Origin: Ligaoa zhengdingensis
GTDB lineage: Bacteria; Bacillota; Clostridia; Oscillospirales; Ruminococcaceae
DNA length: 23,314 nucleotides
Assembly: GCF_014384885.1 (NCBI RefSeq)
Contig: NZ_JACRST010000027.1
Coordinates: forward strand, 1 to 23,314
Direction: 5' to 3'
Positions 16,129 to 23,314 of the stretch are shown here, piece after piece. Position numbers and translations under genes: made by a program. Under the pieces are notes generated by a model. That model saw only the letters and a list, made by a program, of their open reading frames with translations. It did no database searches and had not been told where the DNA came from. Position 1 is the stretch's first letter. Each line of letters starts with the position of its first letter.

Positions 16129-17478
16129 ATGGAGACGAAATTTTTCCACTCGGTCACCCTGGACCGCGACGCCTGCCGGGGCTGCATCAACTGCATCAAG
16201 CGCTGCCCCACCGAGGCGATCCGCGTGCGCGGCGGAAAGGCCAAAATCCTCTCCGACCGCTGCATCGACTGCGGCGAATGCATCCGGGTGTGCCCGCATC
16301 ACGCCAAGAAGCCCATCTTCGACCACATGGACCTGATGGAGGGCTTCCGCTATAAAATCGCGCTGCCCGCACCCGCATTGTACGGGCAGTTCAACAACCT
16401 GGACGACATCGACATCGTCCTGAACGCCCTGCTGAAGCTCGGATTCGACGGGGTGTTCGAGGTGGCGCGCGCCGCCGAGCTGGTGAGCGACGCCACCCGC
16501 AAGCTGATGAGCGAGGGGCACCTCTGCCGCCCGGTCATCAGCTCGGCCTGCCCCGCCGTCACCCGGCTGATCCGGGTGCGGTTCCCCGACCTGCTCGACA
16601 AGGTGCTGCCGCTGCTGGCCCCGGCCGAGATCGCGGCGCGCCTGGCCAAAAAGGAGGCCTGCGAGCGCTGGGGCTGCACGCCGCAGGAGGTGGGCGCATT
16701 CTTCATCTCGCCCTGCCCGGCCAAGGTGACCGCGGTGAAGATGCCGCTGGGCACCCAGAGGAGCGCCATCGACGGGGTGCTGGCCATCAGCGACCTCTAT
16801 CCCAAAATGATCTCCGCCATGAAGGAGGTCGCCGCGGGCTCGCCGCAGGAGCTGGTCTCGGTGGGCCGCATGGGGGTGAGCTGGGGCAGCAGCGGCGGCG
16901 AAGCCTACGCGCTGCTCAACGACCGCTATCTGGCGGCCGACGGCATTGAGAACGTGATCCAGGTGCTCGAGGACCTGGAGGATGAGAAATATTCCGACCT
17001 GGACTTTGTCGAGCTCAACGCCTGCTCGGCGGGGTGTGTGGGCGGGGTGCTCACCGTCGAGAACCCCTACATCGCCAAGGCCAAGCTCAAGCGGGTGCGC
17101 AAATACCTGCCCGTCTCCTGCAACCGCATCGGCGACGCCATCCCGCCCTACGCCAAGTTCGACACCGCGCTGGAGTATGCGCCGGTGTTGGAGCTCGACC
17201 CGGATATCCCCACCGCCATGCAGAAACTTTCGGAACTCGAGGAGATCGCCAAGCAGTTCCCGGGCATCGACTGCGGGGCCTGCGGCGCGCCCTCCTGCCG
17301 GGCGCTGGCCGAGGACGTGGTGCGCGGGTATGCCACGCAGGACGACTGCATCTTCCGCCTCAAAACGCACATGCAGGAGATCGCCGCCTCGATCGCCAAG
17401 CTGGAGGGGCACATCCCGCAGAGCTTCCGCACCGGCGAGGGCGGCCTTCATTCGATCAAAAAGGGGGATTCCACATGA
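16129..17478 (+). CDS. [FeFe]-hydrogenase-like Fe-S protein with sensor-type H-cluster loops
   Basis: 449 aa. ATG follows GGGAGG (10 nt). N-terminal bacterial 2x[4Fe-4S] ferredoxin (C16/19/22/26; C45/48/51/55), then an H-cluster domain, then a C-terminal 4Fe-4S domain of PF04060 type (C382, C385, C390, C407). H-cluster loops: L1 SSACPAV (A140, C141), L2 SPCPAK (C196), L3 NACSAGC (C299, C303). All four likely cluster ligands are present, but the proton-relay cysteine before C141 is Ala, the L1 Trp is Val, and the L2 Met and Glu are lost. Such changes are known from group C/D putative sensory [FeFe]-hydrogenases (HydS-like), which turn over slowly. There is no PAS domain, unlike typical HydS. 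Co-transcribed with ATPase, DRTGG and PHP genes and divergent from the true hydrogenase. An H2/redox sensor is the best reading, not shown. Confidence 0.88.
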   Translation: METKFFHSVTLDRDACRGCINCIKRCPTEAIRVRGGKAKILSDRCIDCGECIRVCPHHAKKPIFDHMDLMEGFRYKIALPAPALYGQFNNLDDIDIVLNALLKLGFDGVFEVARAAELVSDATRKLMSEGHLCRPVISSACPAVTRLIRVRFPDLLDKVLPLLAPAEIAARLAKKEACERWGCTPQEVGAFFISPCPAKVTAVKMPLGTQRSAIDGVLAISDLYPKMISAMKEVAAGSPQELVSVGRMGVSWGSSGGEAYALLNDRYLAADGIENVIQVLEDLEDEKYSDLDFVELNACSAGCVGGVLTVENPYIAKAKLKRVRKYLPVSCNRIGDAIPPYAKFDTALEYAPVLELDPDIPTAMQKLSELEEIAKQFPGIDCGACGAPSCRALAEDVVRGYATQDDCIFRLKTHMQEIAASIAKLEGHIPQSFRTGEGGLHSIKKGDST

Positions 17479-17819
17479 CAGTGAAAGAGATAGCCGAGCG
17501 CTGCGGCTTTGCCGTAGCCTGCGGCGGCGACGGGCTGGAGCGCGCGGTGACCGGCGTGTTCTGCTGCGACCTGCTGAGCTGGGCGATGGGCCGGGCGCCC
17601 GCGGACAGCGCGTGGATCACGGTGATGGGCAACGTCAACGCGGTGGCCGTGGCCGTGCTGGCCGACACCGCCTGCCTGGTGCTGGCTGAGGACGCGGTGA
17701 TGGACGACGCGGGCCTGCAAAAGGCCCAAGCCCAGGGGGTGGCGGTGCTGCGCACCGCGCTGCCCTCGTTCGACGCGGGCCTCGCCGTCCACACGGCGCT
17801 GGCCGCGGAAGGGGTGTGA
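17475..17819 (+). CDS. DRTGG-domain protein (second of two)
   Basis: 114 aa. The ATG overlaps the previous stop (ATGA, 17475-17478) and AAGGGGG lies inside the upstream gene, so it is translationally coupled. Domain pattern: GVFCCDLLSWAMG, ITVMGNVNAVAVAVLAD, CLVLAEDAVMD, GVAVLRTALPSFDAGLAVH. This is a DRTGG/HPr-kinase-N-terminal-like alpha/beta fold without a kinase P-loop. It is only distantly similar to the first DRTGG protein of the operon; two divergent copies around one hydrogenase-like protein suggest separate partners or a heteromer. Function not established. Confidence 0.85.
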   Translation: MTVKEIAERCGFAVACGGDGLERAVTGVFCCDLLSWAMGRAPADSAWITVMGNVNAVAVAVLADTACLVLAEDAVMDDAGLQKAQAQGVAVLRTALPSFDAGLAVHTALAAEGV

Positions 17820-17824
17820 CCGCC

Positions 17825-18109
17825 TTGCATTGGATCGGCGTTGTCATCGCCGTGATCGCGTTTTTGCTCATCGGCGTGTTCCACCCCATCGTCATCAAGG
17901 CGGAATATTACTTTGGAAAAAGGGTCTGGCCGGTGTTTCTGCTGGCCGATCTCATCTTTTTGGCCGCCTCGCTGTGGGTGGCCCATCCGGTCGGGTCGTC
18001 CGCGCTTGGGGTGCTGGGGTGCTCCTGCCTGTGGAGCATCGGCGAGCTGTTCGAGCAGGAGCAGCGGGTCGCCAGGGGCTGGTATCCGCGCCGGCCGGGC
18101 CGGAAATGA
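17825..18109 (+). CDS. DUF4491 small membrane protein
   Basis: 94 aa. TTG 17825 was chosen because GAAGGGG ends 10 nt upstream; an in-frame GTG at 17816 overlapping the previous stop is too close to that SD. Three hydrophobic segments (about 3-19, 33-51, 58-72). It carries the DUF4491 hallmarks: FHPIVIKAEYYFG (19-31), SIGELFEQEQRV (71-82) and GWYP (85-88). The family is found in gut Firmicutes and Bacteroidetes and has no known function. Its place in a hydrogenase-sensor operon is an unusual functional hint. Confidence 0.85.
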   Translation: MHWIGVVIAVIAFLLIGVFHPIVIKAEYYFGKRVWPVFLLADLIFLAASLWVAHPVGSSALGVLGCSCLWSIGELFEQEQRVARGWYPRRPGRK

Positions 18110-18130
18110 TTTGAGAAAGGGGGCCTCGCC

Positions 18131-18829
18131 ATGTTCTACGACCTGCACATCCATTCGGCGCTGTCCCCCTGCGGGGACAACGACATGACCCCCAACAACA
18201 TTGTCAACATGGCGCTGCTCAAGGGCCTCGATGTGATCGCGCTGACCGACCACAACTCCTCGAAAAACTGCCCGGCCTTTGCTGAGGTGGCGCGCGCCGC
18301 GGGCCTGACGGCGCTGTGTGGCATGGAGATCAACACCTGCGAGGAGATCCACGCGGTCTGCCTGTTCCCCGCGCTGGATGCGGCGATGGAATTCGACCGC
18401 TATGTCTACGACCGGCTGCCCGATGTGGAGAACAACCCCGCCATCTTCGGCGAGCAGCGGATACTCGGCGCGGACGACGAGCTCCTGGGGTACGAGCCCA
18501 AGCTGCTCATCAACGCCTGCGAGATCAGCGCGATGGAGCTTTCCGGCCTGATGCGGCGGTTCGGGGGGCTGTGCTTTCCCGCACACATCGACAAGAGCGC
18601 CTACAGCATCACCGCGAGCCTCGGCCTCATCCCGCCCGAGTGCGGGTTCGGCGCATTCGAGGTGAAGGACCCCGCGCAGACCCAGCGCCTGCTGCCGCTG
18701 CTGCCCGATCCCGAGGCGCTCATCCTGCACAATTCGGATGCGCACTACCTGTGGGACATCGCGGAGCCGCGCCACACCCTGCCCGAAGGGGACCCTTGGG
18801 CGGTGCTGGCCGCGCGTGCGTTCGCCTGA
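18131..18829 (+). CDS. PHP-domain metal-dependent phosphoesterase
   Basis: 232 aa. ATG after GAAAGGGGG. PHP metal ligands are in place: H6 and H8 (DLHIHSALSPC), D40/H41 (LTDHNS), E66 (GMEI), H74, H152 (CFPAHIDKSA), D203/H205 (NSDAH). This matches the stand-alone PHP family related to TrpH/RNase AM and histidinol phosphatase, which cleaves phosphomonoesters or short nucleotides. The substrate is not predictable. Last gene of the six-gene operon, 21 bp after DUF4491; no terminator directly follows. It could remove the phosphate or nucleotide signal made by the ATPase partner (inference). Confidence 0.9.
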   Translation: MFYDLHIHSALSPCGDNDMTPNNIVNMALLKGLDVIALTDHNSSKNCPAFAEVARAAGLTALCGMEINTCEEIHAVCLFPALDAAMEFDRYVYDRLPDVENNPAIFGEQRILGADDELLGYEPKLLINACEISAMELSGLMRRFGGLCFPAHIDKSAYSITASLGLIPPECGFGAFEVKDPAQTQRLLPLLPDPEALILHNSDAHYLWDIAEPRHTLPEGDPWAVLAARAFA

Positions 18830-18959
18830 ACAAAAAAGACAGGCCGTTCACAAAATCCGCTATCTTTTTCAAATCGCCGATGCTATACTGAGGGGCAGAT
18901 ACGACTGCAAACAACAGGCCGGCCATCCCGCCCGCCGCGGACGACGTGAGGTGTCCCAC

Positions 18960-19145
18960 ATGCATACCTTTTTGTTCCAGGTTCTGCCCATCATCAGTTT
19001 TCTTGTGCTGGCCGCCGGCGTGGTGCTCATCACGCTGGGCACCTCGCGCGACCACAACGTCCTGCGCTTTTCCGGCATGGGGTGCATCGCGGTGTTTGTG
19101 CTGCTGCTCGCGTTCATCGGCCTGCAGGCGTTCGCGCGGCTGTAG
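18960..19145 (+). CDS. Small membrane protein with two TM helices
   Basis: 61 aa. ATG 18960 with GAGG eight bases upstream. Two hydrophobic helices (about 4-27 and 38-57) joined by a polar turn TSRDHNVLRFSG. I do not recognise a family. A terminator lies 24 bp after the stop, supporting a real gene end. A TATACT element near 18885 may be its -10, but no -35 fits; it may also be read through from the PHP gene 130 bp upstream. Confidence 0.65.
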   Translation: MHTFLFQVLPIISFLVLAAGVVLITLGTSRDHNVLRFSGMGCIAVFVLLLAFIGLQAFARL

Positions 19146-19168
19146 CTTTGCGCGCAAATCAAAAGAAA

Positions 19169-19207
19169 AAGGCTTGAGGAACAGGATTCCTCAGGCCTTG
19201 TTTTTTT
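19169..19207. terminator. Bidirectional terminator between the small membrane protein and NUDIX genes
   Basis: A 13-bp stem (19169-19181/19187-19199, one G-U) with a 5-nt loop. It is followed by TTTTTTT on the plus strand and by TTTTTCTTTT on the minus strand. Confidence 0.92.
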
Positions 19208-19223
19208 GACTATTTTGACCGCT

Positions 19224-19763
19224 TCACCGCCCGCGCCGGGCCATTGCCAGCTTGAGCACCGCGATTTGGGTTTTGGCGTCGCGCACCTTGCCGTCCAGCA
19301 CCAGCTTCACCAGCCTTTGCAGCGGGATGCGCTCGACCGTGAGGAACTCGCCCGGGTCGAGATGCTGACGGGTGGGGGTGAGGTCCTCGGCCAAAAACAG
19401 GTGGATCATCTCCATATCGTAGGCCGGGGTGGGCCAGAGCTGGCCCAGCGAGGTCCAGCGGGCGGCGATGTGCCCGGTCTCCTCCTCCAGCTCGCGGCGG
19501 CCCGCGGTCAGCGGGTCCTCGCCGTATTCCAGCTTGCCCGCGGGGATCTCCAAAAGCTGGGTGTCGGTGGGGTAACGGAACTGGCGCACCATCAGCAGGC
19601 AGCCGTCCCGGTCGAGCGCGGCGATGCCCACCCCGCCCGGGTGCTCGATCACTTCGCGCGAGGTGATCTGGCCGTTTTCCAGCTCCACCATATCGGTGCG
19701 CAGGGTGACCACCCGCCCCTGGTAGATCATCTTGGACGATAACTTTTTTTCCTCATGTTCCAT
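19224..19763 (-). CDS. nudF: NUDIX hydrolase, ADP-ribose pyrophosphatase type
   Basis: 179 aa. ATG 19761-19763 was chosen for GGAGGAAA five bases upstream; a longer open frame lacks an SD and antisense-overlaps the peptidase gene. A perfect Nudix box spans residues 76-98 (G76, E82, R90-E91, E94-E95, G97). VRQFRYP (59-65) and EIPAGKLE (72-79) before the box are typical of ADP-ribose pyrophosphatases, which cleave ADP-ribose to AMP and ribose 5-phosphate with Mg2+. Cytoplasmic housekeeping role. Stands alone, divergent from the M14 peptidase; the 130-bp gap holds a TGATAATAT motif at about 19828-19836 (plus) but no convincing full promoter. Confidence 0.92.
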   Translation of the reverse strand: MEHEEKKLSSKMIYQGRVVTLRTDMVELENGQITSREVIEHPGGVGIAALDRDGCLLMVRQFRYPTDTQLLEIPAGKLEYGEDPLTAGRRELEEETGHIAARWTSLGQLWPTPAYDMEMIHLFLAEDLTPTRQHLDPGEFLTVERIPLQRLVKLVLDGKVRDAKTQIAVLKLAMARRGR

Positions 19764-19897
19764 CAAGATTTCCTCCAATCCCCCGTCATACCGAAAGTTG
19801 TCTGCTTCATAGGATGGTTCGGGGTGATAATATTGCAAAAAACGAGCGTGCCGGATGCACCGGCCGGGACAGGACACGGCGGGAGGGATGCGATGTG

Positions 19898-20839
19898 ATG
19901 ATACAGCCGGACGCCATGCGGGCGCATCTGGAAGAGGTTGAGCTGCTGCTGCGCCGGCCGCCCACCCACTGCCGGGTGAAGGAGGCGCTGTTTGCGCTGC
20001 GGCGCGCCTACCCGGAGCAATGCCGGGTGTTTTCAATTGGGCGCAGCGTGCTGGGCCGCGAGCTGTATGCCGCCGCAGTGGGCGACACGCGGGGCGCCAC
20101 CCTGCTGATGGGCGGCACCCACGGGCTGGAATGGTTGACCTGCCTGCTGATGCTGCGGTTCCTCGACGACCTGCTGTATAGTATAGCACAAAATGAGCGC
20201 CTCGCGGAGATCGATGTGAAAAAATCGATGGAGACGCGCGGGGTTATCATCCTGCCCGCCCTCAACCCGGACGGCATTGAGATTGCACTGCGGGGCAGCG
20301 CGGGCGCGGGCAGCATGGGCGAGCGGGTGCAGGAGATCTGCTGCGGCAACTACCGCCTGTGGCAGGCCAACGCCCGCGGGGTGGACCTCAACCACAACTT
20401 CGATGCGGGGTGGGAAACCCTGCACAAGATGGAGGAGGAAGCGGGCATCACCGGCCCCGCGCCCACCCGCTACGGCGGCCCCCGGCCGGAAAGCGAGCCG
20501 GAAACCCGCGCCATCACCGCATTCTGCCGCGAATTCGCGGTGCGCCAAGCCTACGCCTACCACTCGCAGGGGGAGGAAATCTACTACAAGTACGGCGAGC
20601 ACACCCCCACCCGGTCGCGCCTGATGGCGCAGCTGCTCGCCACCAGCAGCGGATATCGCCTGATGTCCCCCGAGGGGCTGGCGAGCCACGGCGGCTTCAA
20701 GGACTGGTTTATCGACAAGCTGCGCCGCCCGGCCTTCACCATTGAGATCGGCAAGGGCAAAAACCCCCTGCCATTGTGCGACCTGGAGCCAGTATATGGC
20801 CGGCTGCGCGAGATGATGATGCTTTCGCTGCTGCTGTGA
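19898..20839 (+). CDS. M14-family zinc carboxypeptidase
   Basis: 313 aa from ATG 19898 (GGGAGG about 11 nt upstream; GTG 19895 is an equal alternative). Zinc ligands H75 and E78 (GGTHGLEW) and H222 (YAYHSQGEE), substrate-pocket segments NPDGIE (123-128) and GVDLNHNFDAGW (161-172), catalytic E283 (FTIEIGKGKNP). DLNHNF replaces the classical DLNRNF. M14 peptidases of this bacterial group remove C-terminal residues or cut gamma-D-Glu-diaminopimelate peptides of cell wall. No signal peptide or LysM repeat is present, so the protein is likely cytoplasmic and may act in muropeptide recycling (inference). It ends 116 bp before the ABC gene, which has its own promoter. Confidence 0.9.
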   Translation: MIQPDAMRAHLEEVELLLRRPPTHCRVKEALFALRRAYPEQCRVFSIGRSVLGRELYAAAVGDTRGATLLMGGTHGLEWLTCLLMLRFLDDLLYSIAQNERLAEIDVKKSMETRGVIILPALNPDGIEIALRGSAGAGSMGERVQEICCGNYRLWQANARGVDLNHNFDAGWETLHKMEEEAGITGPAPTRYGGPRPESEPETRAITAFCREFAVRQAYAYHSQGEEIYYKYGEHTPTRSRLMAQLLATSSGYRLMSPEGLASHGGFKDWFIDKLRRPAFTIEIGKGKNPLPLCDLEPVYGRLREMMMLSLLL

Positions 20840-20881
20840 GGCGCGTGCAGAATTGTTCCCGCGAAATTTACATTTTTTTCA

Positions 20882-20910
20882 TTGACTTCCCCCCGGCCCG
20901 GGCATACTAT
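20882..20910 (+). promoter_or_regulatory. Promoter of the ABC ATPase gene
   Basis: -35 TTGACT (20882-20887), 17-bp spacer, -10 TACTAT (20905-20910). The spacer is unusually GC-rich and includes the palindrome CCGGCCCGG, a possible operator. Confidence 0.75.
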
Positions 20911-20955
20911 TGGTAGCAGGGTTATTGTCCGAGGTTTTCGGAGAATGGAGGAACT

Positions 20956-21684
<729 letters not shown>

Positions 21685-21693
21685 CAACATCGA

Positions 21694-21741
21694 GAAGGCC
21701 CCGCCGGGGATGCGGCGGGGCCTTCTTATTTTTATATTTTT
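21694..21741 (+). terminator. Intrinsic terminator of the ABC gene
   Basis: A perfect 12-bp stem GAAGGCCCCGCC/GGCGGGGCCTTC (21694-21705/21714-21725) is followed by a T-rich tract to 21741. Confidence 0.95.
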
Positions 21742-21759
21742 CTTGTTGCCGCTTGATAG

Positions 21760-22098
21760 CTACGGGCACTGTGTTTTGCGCACTGTAGCGCAACTGGTCC
21801 GGCTTGGGCCTGGCCACTGGCCGGTAAGGGTTTGCTACTATTTACTGGCTTCGGGCAGTGTGCCCCACGCCTTAGCAAGTGCTTTCCTTGGCAACGCCCC
21901 CAGGCGCTGCCTGGCGGGTTTGCACTTGGCTGTGCAGCCACGGGCACAGCGCCTTGCGCATTGCCATGCGCCTGCCTCGGCATTGCCCCCAGGGGCATCC
22001 CTGGGCGGGGTTGCGCCCCCGCGGGACGCCATCCTTTTGGAACGCGCCAAAAGGATGCAAAAGCGCGCCAAAGGGCGTTCCCCCCTTTGGCATCCCCC
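21760..22098 (+). repeat. GC-rich hairpin repeat, left arm of a 1.1-kb imperfect inverted repeat (R3)
   Basis: Non-coding. 21760-21813 matches the reverse complement of 22795-22848 with three differences in 54 nt. 21975-22012 matches the reverse complement of 22692-22729 exactly (38 nt). Ordered hairpins follow: CCCAGGG/CCCTGGG around 21988-22005, an 11-bp stem at 22030-22057 and CCAAAGGG/CCCTTTGG at 22067-22090. R1 at 7521-7676 is a shorter relative in the same orientation. No transposase or coding signature. Confidence 0.8.
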
Positions 22099-22454
22099 CT
22101 AGGGGCGGCCGGCCAACGGCCGGAGGAAAGCCGGGCAGGCTCGTTTGTTAAGCAAAGTGCAGCATCCGCGCGGAGGACGCACCCGGTATGGCGCAAGCGC
22201 CAACCCGGATTGCCTGTCGGCGCTGCCGACGTGCCTTCCAGTCGCTTCGTGCAAATTCCAAGGAGCGCACTCGCTCCAATCAGGCACCTGTCCCACCTTA
22301 CGGCGGGATCCCCTCGGGTAATGCCCGCATCCTCTCAGCCGTCCCCCGCTTGCCCTAGATCCTCCGCCCCCGTAGCCCAAGGCGCGGCATAACAATGCAA
22401 AGCGCTTTCCTGACCCGGAGCCAAAAATCAAGCGGTGCGGGGCCTGCGCGCCTT
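22099..22454. other. Central block of the inverted repeat, no gene seen
   Basis: Very GC-rich. Open frames across it have no SD and low-complexity Arg/Pro/Ala-rich products. It has many short perfect hairpins, for example GGCGC/GCGCC near 22187-22198, GTCGGC/GCCGAC at 22216-22230 and GGAGCG/CGCTCC at about 22261-22276. AGTCGCTTCGTG at 22240-22251 is inverted at 22525-22536. Nothing recognised. Confidence 0.5.
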
Positions 22455-22582
22455 GCTGATGTCGCCCGAGGGCACCCCGTAGGGGCAATGGTTCGTGGGA
22501 GCGAAGTGCTTCCCTGCCACTTTTCACGAAGCGACTTCAGAACCATTGCCGAGGGTACTTGCCGGGTGTCGGCATCATCAGC
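22455..22582. other. Nested long-hairpin structure inside the inverted-repeat element
   Basis: GCTGATG (22455-22461) pairs with CATCAGC (22576-22582), and nested inside GGCAATGGTTC (22484-22494) pairs with GAACCATTGCC (22540-22550, 11 bp). Further short pairings lie in the tip (AAGTG/CACTT). A 128-nt fold of this kind suggests a structured transcript or a cruciform element. No promoter was identified. Confidence 0.45.
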
Positions 22583-22610
22583 GCCGATTTTATCTCCGGG
22601 CGCACAACGG

Positions 22611-22848
22611 GGTTTTCAAAGGGGTGCCCCCTTTGACACGTTTTTGCTCGCTTTTGGCGTGTACCAAAAGCGAGTCGTCGTGCGGGGCCGAAACCCCGCC
22701 CAGGGATGCCCCTGGGGGCAATGCCGAGGAAAGTGCTTATTAAGGCGTGGGGTGCAGTGCCCGTAGCTGCAAGGCCGGGTGCAAACTAAAGCGCCCAGGC
22801 CCAAGCCGGGCCAGTTGCGCTACAGTGCACAAAACACTGTGCCCGTAG
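22611..22848 (-). repeat. GC-rich hairpin repeat, right arm of the inverted repeat (R4)
   Basis: Same family as R3 but on the opposite strand. It has an exact 38-nt match (22692-22729), a 54-nt outer match with three differences (22795-22848), an 11-bp hairpin at 22647-22674 and a CAAAGGGG/CCCCTTTG hairpin at 22617-22635. It lacks about 100 bp of the left arm (the region 21900-21974). Confidence 0.8.
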
Positions 22849-22896
22849 CCACAAGACCGCAAGCAAACCCCGCCGCCAAGTGAATCGCTTTTATCT

Positions 22897-22953
22897 AACA
22901 AAAAATAAAAAAGGCCCGCCCCCTTTGGGCAAACATATAAAAAAACAGGCGGG
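22897..22953 (-). terminator. Terminator-like hairpin read on the minus strand
   Basis: On the minus strand CCCGCC (22953-22948) pairs with GGCGGG (22920-22915) around an inner GCCC/GGGC, followed by CCTTTTTTATTTTTTG. No minus-strand gene is seen upstream. It lies between ncRNA copy C and the repeat, as 7464-7506 lies beside the other ncRNA locus. Confidence 0.35.
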
Positions 22954-23068
22954 TTCGCACCCAGCCCCACAGCTTCGGCCACCGCGCCTTGTATAACGTA
23001 AGTGCCACCCCGGCTCTCCTGCCGGCGTTGCCGGCGGAAATTTCTCCGCCTATCTTCTACAAAACCCC

Positions 23069-23097
23069 TTGATTTTTTTCCAAATCTAACCTATAAT
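23069..23097 (+). promoter_or_regulatory. Sigma-A type promoter of ncRNA copy C
   Basis: -35 TTGATT (23069-23074), 17-bp spacer, -10 TATAAT (23092-23097). The spacer end TCTAACC matches promoter A. Confidence 0.75.
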
Positions 23098-23103
23098 AGT
23101 AAA

Positions 23104-23314
23104 TGACATGAAAAGAAATCGCAAGGCAGACCCAGGAGTTAGGACCTCCTGAGTCCTGCATGGGGAGAGTTGACCTCCGCATACAACGGTTTACACCGCA
23201 CCTTGCTTTCTGATTATACTCGATTTTTGTATCGAAGTAAAGTCGGCAACTCCAAGTTGCGGCGAAAAAATCGATGTATGTCAGGCTGGCCTGCGTGCGT
23301 ACTCTGGACCTTTC
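23104..23314 (+). ncRNA. Structured non-coding RNA, copy C (3' end outside window)
   Basis: P1 GCAAGG/CCUUGC (23121-23126/23201-23206, perfect) closes P2 (23127-23131/23153-23158) with inner stem CAGGAG/CUCCUG (23133-23138/23146-23151), P3 GGAG/CUCC (23164-23167/23175-23178) and P4 CGGU/ACCG with loop UUAC (23187-23190/23195-23198). It continues with GATTATACTCGATTTT (23212-23227), nearly identical to 7820-7835, a hairpin GCAACU/AGUUGC (about 23245-23260) within CGAUUUUU/AAAAAUCG, and the AGGC-hairpin module at 23275-23302. It is closer to copy A than to copy B. Fifteen kilobases separate it from A and B, so the family is dispersed, not only tandem. Confidence 0.7.

Noticed and set aside
15676..17451. 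Minus-strand open frame of 591 codons
   Set aside because: Antisense to the ATPase and hydrogenase-like genes; no recognisable domain.
22329..22341. CTGAGAG on the minus strand resembling the TPP riboswitch core
   Set aside because: The second conserved TPP segment (GAACCTGA) and the helix arrangement are absent, and no thiamine gene follows.
21732..22527. Several 70-190 codon frames in the inverted-repeat element
   Set aside because: Arg/Pro/Ala-rich, present on both strands, no SD, broken by repeat junctions. They are by-products of GC-rich hairpin DNA.

Overview
The window looks like chromosomal DNA from a GC-rich, strictly anaerobic member of the Clostridia, most likely an Oscillospiraceae/Ruminococcaceae gut-type fermenter. 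The basis is a trimeric NAD(P)-linked [FeFe]-hydrogenase operon, a giant secreted GH43 enzyme for plant or mucosal glycans, Clostridia-type small families (DUF4491, DRTGG, bPH2-like, RsbW-like ATPases), strong Shine-Dalgarno sites, and AT-rich intergenic promoters in an otherwise very GC-rich sequence. The species call is inference.

Layout. (1) 1-7286, minus: one open frame of at least 2428 codons that runs off the left edge. It encodes a secreted protein with three complete GH43 propellers plus discoidin, ricin-B, LamG/DUF1080-like, Ig-like, CNA/carboxypeptidase-regulatory-like and FIVAR modules. (2) 7287-8618: no protein gene. It holds two tandem copies (A, B) of a structured non-coding RNA, each behind a sigma-A type promoter with a 17-bp spacer, flanked by GC-rich intergenic repeats. 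(3) 8619-9787: divergent genes for a cytoplasmic CBM9-like protein and a PH-domain protein. (4) 9856-14850, minus: hydrogenase operon hndA - GHKL ATPase - hndB - hndC - hndD. (5) 15303-18829, plus, divergent from it: DRTGG protein - RsbW-like ATPase - [FeFe]-hydrogenase-like protein with sensor-type H-cluster loops - second DRTGG protein - DUF4491 membrane protein - PHP phosphoesterase. (6) 18960-21684: small membrane protein, NUDIX ADP-ribose pyrophosphatase (minus), M14 zinc peptidase, and an ABC ATPase without a partner permease. (7) 21742-23314: no protein gene. An imperfect 1.1-kb inverted repeat built from the same GC-rich repeat family is followed by a third copy (C) of the structured RNA, cut by the right edge.

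How it fits together. The hnd operon couples NAD(P)H and/or ferredoxin oxidation to H2 formation or uptake. The divergent operon carries a second H-domain protein whose proton-relay cysteine is replaced by alanine, together with ATPase, DRTGG and PHP partners. This looks like an H2/redox-sensing and signalling module next to its target.

The least explained element is the RNA family. Three copies share promoter spacing, a four-helix junction core of 83-86 nt with compensatory base changes, and a downstream conserved hairpin module. All three lie beside copies of the GC-rich hairpin repeat. I do not recognise it as tRNA, tmRNA, SRP RNA, RNase P or a common riboswitch, but I could not search Rfam.
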